Counted from the first letter of the stretch, positions 1 through 9,149 are shown. The stretch is 24,392 nt of DNA from Hypsibius dujardini (GCA_001579985.1 LRSR01007685.1:1-24392), one strand, 5' to 3'. Made by a program: numbers and translations. The notes: generated by a model from the letters alone, not told the origin.

Positions 1-743
1 CCAAATCAACAAAGAAGAATGAAAAAAACGACACGAGTCCGAGGAAGCTGAAATGCGCAAGTAGACAGAGTTCTAAATGTATTCACGAGCTTTGAAGTTT
101 AGCTATCCTGAAATACTGTACTATCACAGGCAATTCCATACAATCATCTCAGGGTCTTCCAAGGGAATTAAGGACCGTCCCACTCAATATCGGATGACAT
201 ATCAAAGCCCCAAATGTTTTGAACAACTTCAAAATAAAAGTAAGCGACCGTTTGGGTTACGCAATCCGGGAACGTTTCGACAGATTGGACCCAATTCGGA
301 GCTTAAAAGAACAAAAAACAATAGAAGTTACCGATAAATAGACTTTCTGTTACATTGAGCCATGGCTGGTGATTTGGGGCGGGGCAAACGTATCAATTGT
401 GCACAAGGTGTCAGATGGTTAGCCAATTTAATAAATATATTTCTCGCATATTATACACACGAATCAAGTCCCGCTCCAGCCACACTTGTGATAATTATTT
501 AGCTGTTACTCTGCTACGTTTCAAGGAACCACCTCGGAGCCAACTGTCGTCGAAGCAATTGCAACGAGTACCGCATCGACTACGTCTATCGGTTAGTTCA
601 CCTTTTTGGTTACACAAGGCAGCAAAGTTAGGGACGCAGTTGACCGCCGTTTATGAACAATAAACAAGAAGGTTCATGAAAAACCATGTTTCGAAATTAT
701 GTATTCCAGCTTTTTGATTCGTTTATTGATTGTTCGTAACTAC
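1..743 (+). other. Intron copy between defensin-like and propeptide exons (no exon seen)
   Basis: This stretch matches the intron following the defensin-like exon elsewhere: about 1-260 resembles 6135-6390, and about 300-640 resembles 6430-6650 and 18760-19110. By analogy with gene 1, where about 225 bases separate the exon end (5913) from the matching point, a defensin-like exon probably lies just upstream of the window. Short open frames here are not conserved between the copies and I do not regard them as genes. Confidence 0.6.
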
Positions 744-745
744 TA

Positions 746-1717
746 CACACGTGGCTGAAACCTCAGGCCGACCGAGTTAAAGCCAACTTTTTATTGGCGC
801 CCAACACTTGGGCGCCACTGCTTGGATGCGTCTGTTGATTGATTGATTGCACAATCTACACTACATTGCTTCATTCATTGATTGCTTTCTTCGCAAGTGT
901 GGATCAGAAGAGGAAAGGATCGGATTTGCAGATTCCGAGTTCTGTCAAGCAAGAATCGGTGATGATCTGGGGCGCTGTGTCTTACGAAGGTCCTGTCGCG
1001 CTTGTTTGCGTGACAAGTGTGATCGACGGGATGGAAGAATACGGCTCCGCGAAGACGATGAACTCGCTTCGATAGTGGGCGCTGCTGACCGCACACATAA
1101 TTCCCACTCGGGAAAAGGACAACAACCGCCTCGTCAAGTGTTTCAGCAGGACAGCGCAAGTATCCACGTGTCGAAAATCATGCAGGAATTTATCCAGCAG
1201 GAAGGATTTTTCCCTCCACCGTGGCCCGCAAAAAGCCCGGACTTTCGATAATTGAAAATATCTGGGGGTTGGTTAAGATGGGGCTGACAGGCGTACAGAT
1301 CGAAAATGACTCCGAAATCGAACCGCGCGTGCGGGAGCTGTGGAATGTGATTGTCACACCCGAACTCTGCAAAAACCTGTACGATGGGATTCCCGGGCGA
1401 CTGGAGGCTGTCATTAAGAATAAAGGCGTGCGCATCCATCATTTAATACTTAATATTTTTTCTGGTGATCCCTGTGGAACTGAGACTGTAATTTCCTGCT
1501 TAATGTTAGAAGGTTTTTTAGGAATAAAGTTTTGTTCTAATTTTTCGGGTCATATCATGATTTTCGTTATACTGGTGTTAAATCAATGAATCAAGCGATG
1601 TGAGAAGCAGCTGAACGCATTGGCCAAAACTGGCTCAAACTTCGACCACCCCATTTTGCTGGGCGCCGATAAAAAGTTGGCTTTAACTCGGTCGACCTGG
1701 GGTTTCAGCCACGTGTG
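746..1717 (+). mobile_element. Internally deleted Tc1/mariner element with intact terminal inverted repeats
   Basis: Inverted repeats of about 57 bases (746-802 and 1661-1717, starting CACACGTGGCTG) are bounded by TA at 744-745 and 1718-1719, the target duplication of Tc1/mariner elements. Inside are transposase fragments in more than one frame: a piece with MIWGAVSYEG (about 905-1074), then VFQQDSASIH and WPAKSPDF (1138-1250), then IIENIWG and the C-terminal end to 1442. The aspartate in QQD and the glutamate in IENIWG fit the DD34E catalytic motif. The region with the first aspartate and the N-terminal DNA-binding domain are absent, and a one-base frame break lies near 1250. The element cannot make transposase but might be mobilised in trans. 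The left end contains a hairpin, GGCGCCC/GGGCGCC (795-815). Confidence 0.85.
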
Positions 1718-1719
1718 TA

Positions 1720-2256
1720 TTTGCACAAAAAAACTGCGAAATGTAAGGACCAGCAAAAAAACGTCAACTTATTAATCTTCTAATCAATTAAAAATTAGTA
1801 AGCGAGGATTCCCACTTTATTTTCTTTAAGTAACTGAAAATTGTGGTCCTGTTTTAATCGCATTTGAAATATTTGAATAATTTCAGCTTTTGTTTTCAGT
1901 TTTTCCGAATTACACCTTAAGTAAGTAGTATAAACTTTTGGTCGATTGGAAAACATAAAACCAAAAAATTATTTTTCTATTTTTTCCCAACCTTGAAATT
2001 CTGCCAAAAAAATGTTATTGGGAAATAAATTTCGAAAGCCATCATACATCTGACTATCAATAACATTTTAAAGTAGATTCGTTTAAAGGCGCTCAAATCT
2101 TGATCGGTCTATAGTTTTTCAGTAAAAATTGTTTCGTGATCTCTGAAGACATTTGGTTTAGTCTTATGATTTTGCATATGCGTTCATACGACTAGTGAGA
2201 TACCGGTATTACTATTTTTTCTTATTTCTCACACGCTTTCGTTTGTTTTGTTTCAG
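1720..2256 (+). other. AT-rich intron before the chimeric exon
   Basis: No coding region is seen. The right part (from about 2150) matches the introns before the propeptide exons at 6790-6890 and 19400-19517, ending in a T-rich tract and TTTCAG acceptor at 2251-2256. It is repeated nearly unchanged at 15210-15746. Confidence 0.6.
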
Positions 2257-2385
2257 TTCCCTCAAACTACCTGATGAATAACCGGCCGTCTGTTCCGAAA
2301 ACGGAACCGCCACCGGACGATGGGGATGTCGTGGATCCCGAAACCCCGGCACCGACGCAAAGAACCACAAGACCCAGACGGATAA
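2257..2385 (+). CDS. Chimeric propeptide/linker exon, copy 1 (no protease domain)
   Basis: This 129-nt exon starts like the astacin propeptide exon (VPSNYLMNNR) and switches at about 2284 into the Pro/Thr-rich linker of exon 8 (PSVPKTEPPPDD, ending QRTTRPRRI). Everything between, including FEGD and the catalytic domain, is gone. Acceptor TTTCAG at 2251-2256 and donor GTAAGG at 2386 are kept, and the exon is still phase 1 to phase 1, so it would splice in frame between a signal or defensin-like exon and the spacer exon. It is probably a product of a large internal deletion that left an open, splice-competent exon. It may be coding or merely young debris. An identical arrangement occurs at 15747-15875. 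Confidence 0.6.
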
Positions 2386-2459
2386 GTAAGGGTGATGGGT
2401 TGACGAACTGCTGCTTGATAAACCGATCGACTGTATTAATTAACTGTTCCTGTATCTAG

Positions 2460-2510
2460 CTCAACGACCAACTGTTGCTTCAATCAATAACGGAGGAGAT
2501 CCATCAAACG
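2460..2510 (+). CDS. 51-nt spacer exon, copy 1
   Basis: A small phase 1-1 exon between acceptor TATCTAG (ends 2459) and donor GTATGT (2511). It encodes AQRPTVASINNGGDPSNG, a hydrophilic Gly/Asn-rich spacer with no domain. Copies at 12217-12267 and 15950-16000 keep length, frame and splice sites, with several changes in sequence, which supports it as a true exon following the linker exon. Its natural downstream partner, the cysteine-rich last exon, is missing here because sequence between the hAT remnant and the gene 1 promoter has been deleted. Confidence 0.6.
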
Positions 2511-3274
2511 GTATGTAGCCAATTGAAGGTTACTCCGCAAACCCTCGAGTGAGATCGAGAGACAAATGACTCTTGGATGGAGTTTTGAAGCGGTGCAACG
2601 CAAGAACATGAAGAAGTTCTATTTCGTCTTCTTTTTTGTTCGTCCGAATGGGGAACCCGGTTTCCCAGCGCCAAACCTTCTGACCAGACTACGTGAGAAT
2701 GTTTTCGTGAGATCTGGCTCCTCACGAGATTTGTTCGGACTTTCTGACCAGAAGCAAGTGAGAATTGGGTGAGAATCACACGAGACTCATGCGAAAAAAA
2801 TCTCGGCTGAATTTTGAGCAGAATTAAAAAAGGATTTTCTAGTTAGAATTACACAAAACTTTCTGACCAGAATTACACGAGGACTTCCCTGCCAAGAATG
2901 CAGGGAATTGTATTGTGAAATTGTAGCTGGCCATTCTGGTGAGATCTGGCAGAGATCTCGTCAGAGTTTTTCAAGAGCTTTTTGGCAAGAACTGCCGGAT
3001 TTCTCGCCGAACACTCTTGCCAAGAAAAGTACGTTAATTTCGTCAGATCTCGTGAGATCGCATATGGGTCAGAGAATGACTTAACGAACGGTGGCGAAGC
3101 TGACGATTCGCTGGCCGTCCGACGGAAGGATTGACGGTAGACCCGATCCTCGATTCAACGGAAGGGTCTGACAAAAGGATCCATCGCGGTAGGGGAAACA
3201 TGAAGAGTGCAACGTAAGACAGTAATGAATCACCGAAGAAATACCCGACGACTGATCTAACGGAAGGTTTTCGT
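2511..3274. repeat. Degenerate repetitive intron sequence
   Basis: About 2640-3050 is built from imperfect repeats around TTTCTGACCAGAATTACACG and AGATCTCGTGAGATC-like palindromes. About 3060-3270 is a second repetitive block rich in GACGGAAGG-like words. The same succession occurs at 16022-16700, and the second block also at 12335-12530, always after the spacer exon, so this is the intron before the last exon. No gene is seen. Confidence 0.55.
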
Positions 3275-3576
3275 TTAGAGGTGCGCAAGCCGCACCGCAG
3301 GCCGCACCGCACCGCCGCAAACCGCGCGGCGGTCCGCGGCGGTGCGGTTTTGGACTGCTCGCGGTCTGCGGTGCGGTTGCGGTTTAAATGTCTGCGGTTA
3401 GGATTTCCCATTTTTTAACCGCCGCAAACCGCCAAATGCTGAATTCTGGAAGGCAAACGAGAGACAATAACCTGGCCTGGCCAAATTAGCGAAGAAGTAT
3501 TTGGTTACACCAGCCGGCGGTGTAGCGAGTGAGCGGTTATTTAATAAGTCCGGTTTTGTGATTGACGATGAGCGGT
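3275..3576 (+). mobile_element. hAT transposon remnant, copy 1 (3' part deleted)
   Basis: It starts after GTTTTCGT (3267-3274), the same left flank as the copy at 16701. A GC-rich subterminal zone with many GCGGTGCGG/CCGCACCGC words is followed by a fragment of the hAT C-terminal dimerisation domain (LAKLAKKYLVTPAG, then ASERLFNKSGFVIDDER). A stop codon interrupts the frame just before it, where the second copy has a sense codon. Similarity to the second copy ends at about 3576, where sequence upstream of the gene 1 signal exon begins. The deletion removed the rest of the hAT element and the last exon of the preceding gene. Confidence 0.75.
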
Positions 3577-3589
3577 ATTTATTTTTGCG

Positions 3590-3741
3590 CAGTATTTCGC
3601 GTAGCAAGCGTTTGTCATTGAAGAATGACACAGATGCCTCACGGTACTTTATATATTCTGCGCGGTACTCACAGATGCCTCACGGTAGTTTATATATTCT
3701 GCGCGGTACTTCGCGTAGCAAGGGTTTGTCATTGAAGAATT
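3590..3741 (+). promoter_or_regulatory. Tandemly duplicated type B core promoter with TATA box
   Basis: The proximal TATA sequence TTTATATATT is at 3689-3698, about 110 bases before the gene 1 start codon. A second near-copy with its flanks (CAGATGCCTCACGGTA, TATATATTCTGCGCGG) lies at 3629-3668, and a downstream motif CGCGTAGCAAG occurs at about 3599 and 3713. The single promoter of gene 3 (18225-18290) matches the proximal copy closely. No ATG lies between the proximal TATA box and 3807, so transcripts from it would start translation at 3807. This is a sequence-based prediction. Confidence 0.6.
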
Positions 3742-3806
3742 TATTTTGCCACCGCAATCGGAAGACTTTTCTGCGGTTCTTTTGGAGTTTCTTACGCACA
3801 GCGACC

Positions 3807-3882
3807 ATGTTTTCATTGGAAAAGATATTTCATCTTTCGCTTTGTGTAATCGGGAGCTGGATCCATTTTCATGCGGAAAATG
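3807..3882 (+). CDS. Signal-peptide exon type B, gene 1
   Basis: It starts at the first ATG after the TATA box (context GCGACCATG). The 25 codons begin MFSLEKIFHLSLCVIGSW: one early lysine, then a hydrophobic core, as in a secretory signal. The donor GTAAGTGAAC follows in phase 1. The gene 3 copy (18356-18431) has the same length and donor but differs at about 14 of 76 positions, most of them amino-acid changing, while the surrounding non-coding DNA is much more alike. Confidence 0.65.
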
Positions 3883-6800
3883 GTAAGTGAACATGAAAAC
3901 AAAAAATAATTACCGAATGCCAAAAAAGAAACGTATTAATTTTTTTTTTCAAAATTGGGAAAACCATTGAAAATTTTAGTTCCTCTGATTTTGACTGTAA
4001 AAACGTTCGGTTTCACAAACGATTTCATTCAATGTTTTGACACAACCCATTAAAATTCGGTGAAATTAAGCTTTAGGGCCAGTAATCAAATTTTGAGTTT
4101 AAACATAATTTTTAGTCATTTCAATAATTCTGAGTCGATTGGCATCAGCCGAATTTTGATTTGACGCCAGGGGGCGGAGTTCTGGAGATTTAATTGGTCA
4201 GTGTCAGTTAGCTTTCTACAAGTATACGAGGGAAAGGCCGTTAACGAGGCCGCTTTTAGAAATCGTACCTTAACCAGACCGGCAGGCCAACAGGTGGCGC
4301 ATAGGTCGTTTTCGCGAAGTCAACCCAGGAAGATGGAACCAAAGTGGCGCCTCTACCGGACTACTTGCACACTTCTCCATTGAGATTCTTCTCCTCCTTT
4401 TTTGACTCAAATTCGAACCGTGAGGCTTAGCAACGAACTAAAATGGGTCAGAGAATTTTTCTGAATGTTTTCAAGCCATCTGTTATGGCATGGCAGCACT
4501 GCAGCGCCGGAAAATCAACGCTGAAAAACCGGCCTGGTTAACGGCCTTTACCTCGTACCCCGAAGACTTCTTTCATTTTTTCCGTAGATGGACTCTGCGA
4601 TCGATGATTTTGATCGATCGAATTGATGATTCTAAATCGATTGGCATCAGCAGAATTTTGATCCGAAATTAGGGGGCGGAGTTCTGATAGTTTGATTGGT
4701 GAATGCCGGATATCCACAAGAAAACCCCTACGGAGACTTGTTTCACCTTTTTCGACGTAGATAGACTGAAATGTTACGGGAGGCAAAAAACACAACCAGA
4801 GGTCGGACAAACAAAACCTCAACGAGAAATGAGCACGCAAAATCTTAATCTAATCAATGTATCTGCCTGATGTTGGCTTAATTGATTGGACGACGACTTT
4901 GCGCGCTCGTATCTCGCTGAGTTTTTCTGTCTGACTTCTCGTTGCGTTTTCCAAACTTCCTGTAACACTTTGAGCCCATCTACAGAAAAAAATGAGAAAA
5001 GTCTTCGGGGGTATACTTGTAGACAGCTAACAGACAATGACCAATCAAATCGTCAGAACTCTGCCCGCTGGCATCAGATCGGAATTCGGCTGATGCCAAT
5101 CGACTCAGAATCATTAGGTTGATTATGAATCATGTTCAATTTGATCAATGGCCCCAAAGCGCAATGTAACTCACACATTCAATTTCGATCGATTAGCAGC
5201 CGCAGAATCATTTTGGGATTTGAGGGGCGGGGTTGTGTTTCATTTCTACAATCTCACTCGTAACTTTTCTGTCAGTCCCAAAAAGGACCGGTAGCTTCGC
5301 CCCCCTGACATCCAAAACAGATTTTACTGACGGTTATCGATTCCAAATTTAATTTTGGAATCGATCGAGTGGAAATGTTCAAAAATCGTCAAAGGATATC
5401 GTTACTGAGAATCGATGTTTTTTTGAACCCAACTCGGAGCTTCAAAAAAAAAAAATTTAATTTAATTACCGATAAATAGACCTTCTGATAAATTGAGCCA
5501 TGACTGGCGATTGAAACAGGGCAAACATATCAACTGTGCCCAAGGAGTTAGAAGGTCAGAATTCTCGCGGCGTATTTCATGAAGACATGAAACGAAATGA
5601 ATATCTTAATGTCATTACTTTTTCTTCTCCAGTACCTGTAATGGCATGCAAATTTTACACAAGCGCCGAGCATATTTTTGTTTGTGAATCTAAATGAAAC
5701 ATCTTGTCTGTTTCGACATTTTAGGGCTGGTAGCTGCTGTAACGGCCACGACAACGAAGCCAAAGCCGTGCATAGGCAGTTATGAAGGTTCCTGCATAGA
5801 TGATGACGAGGCATGTGCGCAATCCTGTGCCGCTGACAATCTGACAGGCGGAAAATGCGGACAATATGGGAAAAGTAGTTCGACTCGAATATGTTATTGT
5901 CAAGGATGTGCAGGTATGTAAGGTAATGAAGGCACATCAGTGGATCCATGACCACAGGGTTAACACCCCCCAGCCCCCCCCCCCAGCCGGGTGAGCGGAG
6001 GACAACTTCTTACAAAATCAAATTTTTCACGAAAAATCGGAAACGAATTCCAAAAACTCCATCCTGTCGTCGGATGAGTAAGCATGCACAACACGTCAAA
6101 CCAATCAAAACAGGGTAACAGTTTGAAAGGAAAACTGTTAACAAAGAAGAATGAAAAAAAACGACACGAGTCCGAGGAAGCTGAAATGCGCAAGTAGCCA
6201 CGGTTCTAAATGTATTCACGAGCTTTGAAGTTCAGCTATCCTGAAATACTTTACCATCACAGGCAATTCCGTACAATCATCTCAGGGTCTTCCAAGGGAA
6301 TTAAGGACGATTCCTCTCAATCTCGGATGACATATCAAAGCCCAAAAGTTTTAAGCAACTTCAAGAATAAAACGTAGACGACCGTTTGGGTTAAGCAATC
6401 CGAGAACGTTCCGACAGATTGGAACCTAAAGAACAAATTTCCAATAAATTATTAAGCTCATTTCTGGCATAATACGCTTACGAATCAAGTCCCGCTCCAG
6501 CCACGCTTGTGCTAATTAATTCGCAATTTCTCTGTTGCGTTTTAAGGAACCACCCCGGAGCCAACTGTCGCCGAAGCAACTACAACGAGTACCGCATCGA
6601 TTTCGTCTATCAGTTAGTTCACTCTTTTGGATACACGAGACGCATCGATCGTCGTTTATGAACAACTAAACATAAAGGTTCATGAAAAACCGTGTTTCGA
6701 AATAATGTACTTAAAAGACTTTTGATAACTTGTACAAACTTTTATTTAACTAAAAAACGTAAAACCAAAAAAAGAGTCGGTTCAGTTTGGTTCAGTCTTA

Positions 6801-8626
6801 TAATTTTGCACATGCGTTCATACGAATAATGAGATACCGGTAATATTACTTTTTCCTGTTTCTTACATGCTTTTGTTGGTTTTGTTTCAGTTCCCTCAAA
6901 CAACCTGATGAATAACCGGCTCTTTGAAGGCGACATTATAGGAATTGATGTTGCTGTGATCGCTAGTAGTTTAAATAGAGTCAGCAATTATGACCAGTAT
7001 CATGACCGTCTACACTTTACAATACAAAATATACTGATTATTCAAGTTTCTTTTTCAGAATAAAAAGGCAAATGGTTTGACGGATCAACGCTCGCGATGG
7101 GTCAACGGTGTGATTCCGTATTATATAGCCAAGGGATTCAGTATGTCACTATATTAGCCAAGGAAACTTTGTGCACTCAGAACGATCGAATATCGTTTTT
7201 AGGCTTAAAGACGTGTATTTACAGACCTCAAGCAACAGGGAATTATTTTGGACGCCATGGATGATTTCAGCAGCCAGACATGCATCAAGTTCCAGCCACT
7301 CAGTGACGATCCCAACTCGATACGATTCCGGGCGACGTCATCCCGAGACGAGTATGACAACCGTCCCGTGCAATATATTTCGTAATATACTTGCGTGATG
7401 CAGTACTTATAATATATCCGTCTCTGAAACAGATGTGGCAAGTCTCAGGTGGGAAGGAAAGGCGGAGTGCAGACCGTATTCCTCTCCGTTGTTGATGGTA
7501 AATACTGAAATGCCCATACAAGGTCCATCATCATTCAACATTTTTAAGTTAGATAAACAAACAGCCAGGCAGCCAGACAGACAGACAGACAGAGAAACAG
7601 ACAGACAGACAGACAGACAGACAGACCCAGTTGTTATTTCAAAAGAATGGCAGGTTCCGCCAATCAACCTTTGTTTTTCTATTTAAAGATAGGGATTGCG
7701 TATCCAAAGGCATCATTCAACACGAACTGATGCATGTCGTCGGTATGTCAAAGCAGTTCTGTGCGAAAGAGCAGCTATTCCGGTCAAAAATACGACTGAA
7801 AGCATTCTTCGAACTCCATCAGGTTTTTTCCACGAGCAGTCAAGATCTGACAGGAACGACTTTGTGGACATTAACAAGAAAAATTTGGATCCTGAAGGTA
7901 CAACCACACATCAATATCCATCCGCCGCATTACCGCTGTAACTGCAGTTCCGCGTGGAAGTGGTGGGAGCTGCGTTCGTTTTGAATGATGTTCCCTAGCA
8001 TGAAGCGTACGCCGCTCCCAACACTTCCACGCGGCACTACAGTACTGCTGCAAAATCTTAGACCTCAGCAAACTGATTGAGTTTTATTTTGTCCTCAGAC
8101 TTCCAAAGGAACTTTCTCGACTGGAGCCCCGTGGAAGTGACGGCGTTCGGCTTCCCCTACGACTTCGGCTCCATCATGCACTACTCGACAGTCGCCTTCT
8201 CCAAGGACGACAACTCCTGGACGATCCGTCCGAAAAAGGAATGGGCGCAGTACGAGACGGTGATGGGCCAACGCAACGGTCTCAGTCAGATCGACATTGG
8301 CAAAATCAACGCCATGTACAAGTGCCCCGAAAGGGGCGGGGCTAAACCAAATCAGCCGCTCCCACCGCCGCCGTCACCGCCGACAAGAGCCCCGATCCGA
8401 CCGACCAAGATATCCAGCAGCAGCAGCTTCATTACGGGATCTGATGACAGAAATGATGATGAAACGACGACAGCCAGACCACCTGTTCGTCCGTCTGTGA
8501 GATCGACCCGTCGGACGACCCGATCGTCTGTTCCGAAGACGGAACCGCCACCGGACGACGACGAGGATGTCGAAGATTCCGAGACCCAAGCACCGACGCA
8601 GAGAACCACAAGACCCAGACGGATAG
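3807..8626 (+). CDS. Gene 1: secreted astacin metalloprotease with upstream defensin-like exon
   Basis: Proposed exons: 3807-3882 (signal peptide B), 5725-5913 (defensin-like), 6891-6979 (propeptide, FEGD aspartate switch), 7059-7140 (WVNGVIPYYI, start of the mature enzyme), 7225-7351 (TCIKF), 7433-7497 (CGKSQVG), 7689-7742 (HELMHVVG), 7823-7897 (FFHEQSR), 8099-8626 (SIMHY Met-turn, YKCP end of the domain, then a Pro/Thr/acid-rich linker). All splice sites are GT-AG and all phases agree. The three zinc histidines, catalytic glutamate, Met-turn tyrosine and four cysteines of astacins are present, so the enzyme looks active as a secreted endopeptidase. The spacer and last exons are absent downstream. 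Reading on past the 8626 donor gives a stop at 8677-8679, a possible alternative end. Whether the defensin-like exon is included needs transcripts. Confidence 0.7.
3883..5724. repeat. Intron with three copies of a dispersed repeat, one inverted
   Basis: No exon is seen. A unit containing TCGATTGGCATCAGC, GGGGGCGGAGTTCTG and CCCCGAAGAC-like words occurs in + orientation at about 4133-4240 and 4558-4760 and in reverse orientation at about 4850-5110, so this stretch could fold back. The reverse copy recurs at 12675-12950. About 5180-5280 matches 13030-13130. About 5285-5470 has no counterpart elsewhere in the window. Confidence 0.6.
5725..5913 (+). CDS. Defensin-like (drosomycin-type, 8-Cys) exon D1
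   Basis: A 189-nt phase 1-1 exon between acceptor CATTTTAG and donor GTATGTAAG. After GLVAAVTATTTKPKP it encodes eight cysteines spaced C-x7-C-x6-C-x3-C-x9-C-x11-C-x-C-x2-C. The CxxxC plus CxC pair is the CSalpha-beta signature, and the extra first and last cysteines match the four-disulphide, drosomycin-type arrangement of invertebrate antifungal peptides. Two readings are possible. It may be a module spliced between signal exon B and the propeptide exon. Alternatively it may be a short stand-alone peptide starting at ATG 5694 and ending at the TAA at 5919. The hydrophobic residues just before it can be explained by a polypyrimidine tract, so I favour the spliced module. Confidence 0.6.
5914..6890 (+). 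other. Intron between D1 and the propeptide exon
   Basis: No exon is seen. A C-rich tract (5966-5990) is followed by sequence shared with the window start (from about 6135) and, from about 6440, with 18890-19130. It ends in TTTTGTTTCAG at 6890. Small open frames are not conserved among copies. Confidence 0.55.
7555..7627 (+). repeat. (ACAG)n microsatellite in intron 5, gene 1
   Basis: Tetranucleotide CAGA/ACAG repeats with a few interruptions lie between the exon with CGKSQVG and the zinc-site exon. The same intron carries such a repeat in all four protease copies, with different lengths. Confidence 0.9.
7941..8043. mobile_element. Small MITE-like inverted repeat in intron 7, gene 1
   Basis: Imperfect 35-base arms (7941-7975 and 8009-8043; core CCGCGTGGAAGTG against CACTTCCACGCGG) surround a 33-base loop. 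The other three copies of this intron lack it and read straight through at CTGTTACTGTCACAAAATC, which defines an empty site. TA at both ends suggests a Tc1/mariner-type non-autonomous element. Confidence 0.7.
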
Positions 8627-9149
8627 GTAAGGGTGATGGGTTGACGAATTGCTGCTTGAGAAACCGTAGACTGCATTAAGGGCAACCCGGCGTTTTGAAA
8701 TCGTCCTTAAATTTCATCGGGTCGCCGACCGCATTGACCACCTGCAGGAATATTGTTTTTTTTTTTTTTTACTCATTGTTGATTTAGCAAACGTTTTGTC
8801 TTTTTCAAGTTTTAAAAAATCACGTCATCGGACGTAGCCGACCCTCTCGGGCACTCTTTTGATAACTTTGAGTGGCGAATATCTTTTGATTAACCTCGTT
8901 TTGCATTTTTCCGATAGGCATTTGAAATTGCAACTTTCAGAATTCAACGTTTTGAATTTGCAAGATGCCTTATAGAGAAAAAGAGGAAAAACGGTAAAAA
9001 AACTTTTTTTGGGATGGGAATAACTTGGGTCGCTGGATTACTGAAAAAATTTGGACTTCGAAAGTTGGACATGAAAAAAATATAATTTTATACCCTGCCC
9101 ATGGAGGCAGGGTATAAAATTGGAAAGCATGGAAAAATACTCAAGAAGT
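8627..9149. other. Gene 1 / gene 2 boundary with a repeat ending in a hairpin
   Basis: Just after the linker-exon donor, similarity to the other genes stops at about 8680, so the spacer and last exons have been lost. The following sequence contains a poly-T run (8756-8770). The block 8949-9101 recurs at 20598-20750. It closes with a perfect 14-base hairpin at 9086-9119 (arm TTTTATACCCTGCC, loop of six), probably the end of an unidentified transposable element. No clear poly(A) signal for gene 1 is evident here. Confidence 0.5.

Noticed and set aside
77-663. Two short + strand frames near the window start
   Set aside because: The same sequence in the gene 1 and gene 3 introns has stops and frame changes; it is intronic.
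4819-5037. - strand frame MSVSCLQVYPRRL..., also seen at 12688-12876
   Set aside because: It lies in a dispersed intron repeat; the copies differ by frame breaks, so it is a repeat and not a gene.
7555-7627. Regular spaced repeats considered as a CRISPR-like array
   Set aside because: They are simple tetranucleotide repeats without spacers, in the intron of an animal gene.
7407-7667. - strand frame with repeated SVCLSVCLS residues
   Set aside because: It is a translation of the ACAG microsatellite, repeated at the other intron-5 repeats.
8352-8685. Open frames on the - strand opposite exon 8 of gene 1 (and likewise opposite exon 8 of gene 2 at 11494-12193)
   Set aside because: They are shadows of the Pro/Thr-rich linker coding on the + strand; their composition mirrors the repeats and no splice or start context supports them.
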